Assembly (NCBI RefSeq): GCF_004798865.1
Contig: NW_025335268.1
Coordinates: forward strand, 30,102,731 to 30,166,730
Direction: 5' to 3'
DNA from: Varanus komodoensis
Taxonomy: Eukaryota > Chordata > Lepidosauria > Squamata > Varanidae
Length of the DNA stretch: 64,000 nt
In this document: piece by piece, positions 61,148-64,000 of the stretch
How the letters are laid out: the number at the start of each line of letters is the position of its first letter
Numbering within the stretch: position 1 is the first letter of the stretch
Notes under the pieces: generated by a model
Seen by the model: the letters and a program-made list of their open reading frames with translations, nothing else
Databases searched by the model: none
What the model was told of the DNA's origin: nothing
Made by a program: the position numbers and the translations under genes

Positions 61148-62061
61148 CTATAAGTAAGAACAGACCATTTTATTTACAAAAGTAATTAAACCTTGTTAAT
61201 TTGCAAGAAACGAATGCACTGTGATATTATATTACCAAATGCTGCCTCAGGGTTTCAAAAGTAATTTATAAAGGAGCTTAAGGTGATCTTTATGTATTGA
61301 ATTATGAGATGCTACTATTAAAGGGAACAATTTTCACCAATTCCTCCCCCGCAACCATAGCCCCCTGAAAATCTGCTTCATAAGGCTGTGGTACTTCCAG
61401 ATCAGCAAAGAGGTAGCACCATCAGTATAGATTCACTTAATCTAGATCCAATACTGTATTTCTATCCTGCCTTCATGCCTAAATACATGGCAGCTTCAAA
61501 CAATACAAATAAAAACATACCAGCAGTAAAACTGAGAGAATATGAGAGTACTAAAATACATATGCAGGGAAGAACTGTCTTTAATGTTAATTATTTTCCA
61601 TAAACGGTTGCTTGTTAAAAGGCCACAAAAAGTTACTTAAATTGCAACAGAAGTCTTTTCTTTCAACTTGGAAGGGTATGCTAGAATATTTTTCATTTTA
61701 TTTTTCAGAGGTTGCTGATGTACAGAACTCTTATAAAATATATTTTTAAAGAAAATTCTAGCTTCTTCACATTGCAGTGTGGTTATAGCACCCTTAAGTG
61801 CCTCTCAATTATAGGACATCAGATCTGGCACTAACCACATGAGTGGAGTTGTGTTGATGTACATCATGTCCTTAAACTCTGCTACTATGAGGCAGACTAT
61901 CTATCTAAAAGAAAGATAATTCAGGGGTCAATTTTTCTAATGATTTTCAGAAATATTTTGTGGCTGATGTATGACAGTATTTTCCATATACCGGGATGGG
62001 TAACATCAGGATTTCCAAAAGCAATTCTTAGTCTGCAGGGTGCTGAAACACTGCCCCTCCC

Positions 62062-62097
62062 AACACACACACACACACACCTCCCCCGCCCCCCCCC
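62062..62097. repeat. (AC)n plus C-rich tract
   Basis: About nine AC units run directly into a C-rich run. Confidence 0.93.
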
Positions 62098-62926
62098 AAA
62101 GAAAGCAAAGACATGAGGGTGAACAAAACACAAGGAAAAAAGCATGGGAAGATAAGAAAAAAAAAAAGAAAAACTATTTGCAGAGTGATTCCCAATCTAG
62201 GCAATGCGGTTGGATGCACAGTCAAAAAGAAACTGAGGGACAGGGTGCTAAGCTGAAGAGGCTTCCTTCAATCTAGGCCTTGAGCTGCTGCAGCAAAGCC
62301 TACATGTGTGATGCACGGAGACCACAACAAAGAACAGCAATTTTGCAGGCATGGCTGCCTACAGCCTGTGGACCACATGCCATATATACGAAATCCTCCC
62401 CACCCCCGCTGCAGAGAATTCCCTAGATCCCACTTGTTTTAAAAAAATATCACCACTGTTCAAAAATTTACATCACACTGTTTAAGAGCAATATTAATGC
62501 AGAACAATCTTGACCAGACTAAGGAATCAATAGTAATAAACTCCAACATGATCTGTGTTGAGATCATTTCCAACTTATTGCAGTATTTAGACAAGCACCT
62601 GCCTCTACATTGTTGAAACAAAGTACGTCACAATTTCTGAGTTCCACTGCATTCTGTACACAAGGTAAACAATGCACAAATTAAACGGTCATTTCTAGGG
62701 ACAGAATATTTTCTCTCTCTCTCCTTCCTAATTCAAAGAAGTGCTCAGAAAAATTCTGCATTATAAACGGAACAACAGAGTGATTCTATGGCTCCTATGC
62801 AGCATTCAGGGAGCTATAAGATAATGCAGAATCCAGGACCTAAGGTCAAAGACAGCATTCCAACGTTAGAGGGGGTGGTTATGCGCCAATCCTCCTCCCC
62901 TCCTCACGGCCAATGCAGAAAGGAAA

Positions 62927-63307
62927 GCAAGTTACTTATCTGTAACTGCTCTTATTCAAATGGTCACCTGTGCTTTCACACATATGGTCTCTGTCCCTGC
63001 ATGGAGCACACTGCCAGGAAGATTTAGTAGCCAAGAACATTTTGGCAGGAACCCCTACATCACCTCCGCAGCCATTGTGAAAGGGAAGGGTTCCAGCCCT
63101 TCCTCTCAGTTCAAATGAGACTGCCCAGGTGCCCTTGGGACCAAGCGAGGATCAATAGGACTGACTTCACATTCAGCAAAGCCAATACAGTACAAAGAGT
63201 AAAAATGTTAAGTTGCTTACATACCTAAGCCTAACCCCAGTGGGGCTGGTGGTAGATTGTGTGAGTGCACAGATGACCACTCGAAAAACAACAGTAACAG
63301 GTAAGCA
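62927..63307. mobile_element. Inverted-repeat element, unclassified
   Basis: The left arm reads GTTACTTATCTGTAACTGCT then AATGGTCACCTGTGCTTTCA; the right arm, reverse-complemented from 63251-63307, reads TTACCTGTTACTGTTGTTTT then GTGGTCATCTGTGCACTCAC. The arms are about 60 bp and enclose about 260 bp. The ttacctgtaactg...gtcatctgtgcattcac pattern is one I associate with dispersed repeats of turtles and other reptiles; the family is not identified. Confidence 0.6.
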
Positions 63308-64000
63308 CCCACTCAAAGACTCTGAACCTAACTCTTTGCACCCATACCCCTGTGGCAACACTATTGAAAGTGAGGAGACACACACACACACGATTTTCAT
63401 TAAGAAAATTACATAGGGAATGGTGAAAACTATGCCACTGACCCGGATTATTCTTCCCTCACCACAACTCACACATACCAATGTGATCATGGACCTTAAC
63501 ATTTTGAAAATTTCCCTAAACTAGAGCACAAGGCTGGAAAAAGTTATGTACTTAACCAAACAGCTGCTTGGCAAGAACTGCCCATTGCCACTTTTTCCAA
63601 ACAAATAGCCAAGGAGGGCCACTGACAGCTGCTGTTTTGCACAGCTGTCAACACCCCACTCTGCCTGACTCCTGCCCCAAAGATCTTCTTTGGAGAAGAA
63701 GCAGTTACTCAGCTGGGTTCCTTTCTACACTGCCACCAAGCTGGTTTTCCTGCCCAGCTGGTTCCCTTTTAAACATGAAGCAAAGGTGCCCGATTAGTTT
63801 CTTCATCCTCTCTGTTGCAATTCAGGGCACTCAGCTTGAAATCATGCCTGTCAAACAGAAGAGGCCCATTCCTCCCCATGCTATCTCCTGAGATACCACC
63901 TGGAAGTCAGAGAGGTGATGATGACAGTGAGGTGACTTACTGCCACAAACATGATTGCCTGTCAGGCACTTCAAGTTAAGAAACCTCAAACTATGGTAAC

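Larger units (their letters stand above)
61148..64000. other. AFDN: AFDN intron (incomplete, runs off the window)
   Basis: From the acceptor of exon 1 to the window edge, no further afadin exon was found. It includes an AC/C-rich tract (62062-62097) and an inverted-repeat unit (62927-63307). Open frames at 63173-63891 have no recognised product. Confidence 0.75.

Noticed and set aside
59748-60035. A 95-codon plus-strand open frame upstream of the FHA exon
   Set aside because: No recognisable motif, no splice sites in phase with AFDN, opposite strand. Treated as chance.
63173-63891. Open frames in the repeat-rich right end
   Set aside because: They overlap an inverted repeat and adjacent low-information sequence and show no family resemblance; no afadin exon fits there.
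1-64000. Search for a second gene, CRISPR array, bacterial operon or viral insertion
   Set aside because: No spaced direct-repeat array, operon-like gene packing, capsid, envelope or LTR pattern was seen. The window is an ordinary animal gene with introns.

Overview
The window is a piece of a vertebrate nuclear genome, almost certainly from a squamate reptile (lizard or snake). The coding exons are interrupted by ordinary GT-AG introns. The introns carry a Sauria-type tRNA SINE with a BovB-like tail, a BovB (RTE) LINE 3' end, CR1/L2-type LINE pieces, a truncated L1, several MIR-like tRNA SINEs and hAT-type DNA elements, a mixture typical of squamates.

Only one gene is visible. It is AFDN (afadin, MLLT4/AF6), the nectin- and F-actin-linking scaffold of adherens junctions, and it lies on the minus strand across nearly the whole window. 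Transcription runs from right to left. The Ras-association domains and the promoter lie beyond position 64000. Twenty-four constitutive coding exons were placed by splice sites, reading phase and match to remembered mammalian afadin. Their lengths and phases join without a break into 1,496 codons plus a stop at 2479-2481.

Layout from right to left, in gene order: 61148-64000 intron with repeats; 61053-58719 linker and FHA domain; 56998-51877 disordered linker; 47318-35039 DIL (dilute) domain; 32369-16913 post-DIL linker and PDZ domain, the latter split by a 12.6 kb intron (19250-31830); 15847-12651 disordered, proline-rich and helical region; 9133-7598 charged helix and proline-rich tail; 4576-2479 conserved C-terminal actin-binding end; 2478 to about 1 a probable 3' UTR.

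The most useful finds beyond the basic exon map concern splicing. They are a 21-nt microexon in the DIL domain (42988-43008, EVDQVDQ), a 36-nt in-frame cassette exon with a tandem CAGCAG acceptor (11141-11176), two same-phase donors that add or drop 75 residues of the proline-rich tail (7598 or 7823), and a GC-AG intron (donor at 32264-32265). Among repeats, the clearest are a 419-bp hAT element with a perfect 8-bp target duplication (58064-58482), a 171-bp tandem duplication (57301-57642) and several unclassified paired repeats. I see no second gene, RNA gene, CRISPR array or novel multi-gene system.
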